Assembly (NCBI GenBank): GCA_964510225.1
Contig: CAZEAN010000147.1
Span: 1-14,265 of the forward strand
Source: CAZEAN01 sp964510225
GTDB lineage: Bacteria > Planctomycetota > Planctomycetia > Isosphaerales > Isosphaeraceae
DNA: 14,265 nt
Direction: 5' to 3'
Every line of letters starts with the position of its first letter. Within the stretch, counting starts at the first letter, position 1. Shown here one piece after another: positions 13,990-14,265 of this stretch. Below the pieces are notes generated by a model. It had not been told where the DNA came from. It ran no database searches and worked only from the letters and a program-made list of their open reading frames with translations. The translations under genes were made by a program, and so were the position numbers.

Positions 13990-14265
13990 TTACTCTTCGG
14001 AAGATCCTTCGGCTTCGGCTTCGACTTCGGCGTCCGCTCCATCAGAGGTGTCGGTACTTTGGTCCTCAGCCGGAGCCTCTTCATCGGTGTTGGTAGAACT
14101 TGCGGCTTTTTCCTTTCGGGGATTTGCCGGAACATCAAGGGCTTGCTGATGTTCCCAATGCCCCGACCAAGCAAGGCCGGCCCACTTTTGGAGCGAGATC
14201 GATTGAACGGTCGGGCGATCTTCATCACGGATCACCTCACCCCAGGCTCCGACATACGCCGCGCG
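13990..14265 (-). CDS. Unrecognised protein, C-terminal 91 residues, acidic tail
   Basis: The frame is open to the window edge, so only the C-terminus is seen; a GTG at 14233-14235 lies within it but the upstream frame reads on in protein-like sequence (AAYVGAWGEVIRDEDRP), so the true start is outside. The ordered part contains VQSISLQKWAGLAWSGHWEH and QALDVPANPRKEKA. The last 40 residues are a disordered Glu/Asp/Ala/Ser/Thr-rich tail ending AEVEAEAEGSSEE. Such tails are common on nucleic-acid-binding or chaperone-like proteins, but no domain can be named from this fragment. The stop is TAA at 13990-13992, followed by the hairpin at 13962-13980. Confidence 0.65.
   Translation of the reverse strand, partial: RAAYVGAWGEVIRDEDRPTVQSISLQKWAGLAWSGHWEHQQALDVPANPRKEKAASSTNTDEEAPAEDQSTDTSDGADAEVEAEAEGSSEE

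Noticed and set aside
1..14265. tRNA, rRNA, CRISPR array, insertion sequence or prophage
   Set aside because: I saw no cloverleaf-like sequence, regularly spaced direct repeats, transposase motifs or phage genes on either strand by eye.

Overview
The window looks like chromosomal DNA from a moderately GC-rich environmental bacterium, most likely a planctomycete (Isosphaeraceae or Gemmataceae type). That placement is an inference. It rests on the mix of a long AtsA-type sulfatase, a Gfo/Idh/MocA oxidoreductase, a TIM-barrel epimerase-like protein and a very long GH38-like protein, plus many weak ribosome binding sites. I see no rRNA, tRNA, CRISPR array, transposase or phage gene. The protein-coding genes account for most of the sequence and no gene-free stretch exceeds about 220 bp.

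Layout. Left, plus strand: the 3' part of an arylsulfatase (1-1586), a gap with a perfect 38-bp palindrome (1618-1655), a cytoplasmic Gfo/Idh/MocA oxidoreductase (1781-2905), a 220-bp gap with a doubtful minus-strand small ORF, and a membrane-anchored HlyD-type adaptor (3126-4583). The adaptor overlaps, tail to tail by 18 bp, a minus-strand SPFH/band-7 membrane protein (4566-5489). Centre, all minus strand and read right to left: an epimerase-like TIM-barrel protein (9452-10258), a 996-residue GH38-like protein (6404-9394), a secreted hypothetical protein (5705-6265) and the SPFH gene. The first two are 57 bp apart and probably form an operon. The other two have larger leaders and may have their own promoters.

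Right, plus strand: a divergent, tightly coupled three-gene operon, pabB (10312-11886), pabC (11883-12749) and a long-form Nif3 family gene (12746-13852), joined by two 4-bp ATGA overlaps. PabB and PabC make p-aminobenzoate for folate from chorismate. Nif3 is a dinuclear-metal protein of unsettled role, and its coupling to folate genes is suggestive. At the right edge is the 3' end of an unrecognised minus-strand gene with a very acidic tail, separated from nif3 by two related hairpins.

Most notable observations: the GH38-like and epimerase-like pair both appear to have lost canonical active-site residues; there are two long perfect palindromes, one intergenic and one inside pabC; and Nif3 is translationally coupled to PabB and PabC. 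I did not find a clearly new defence or mobile system.
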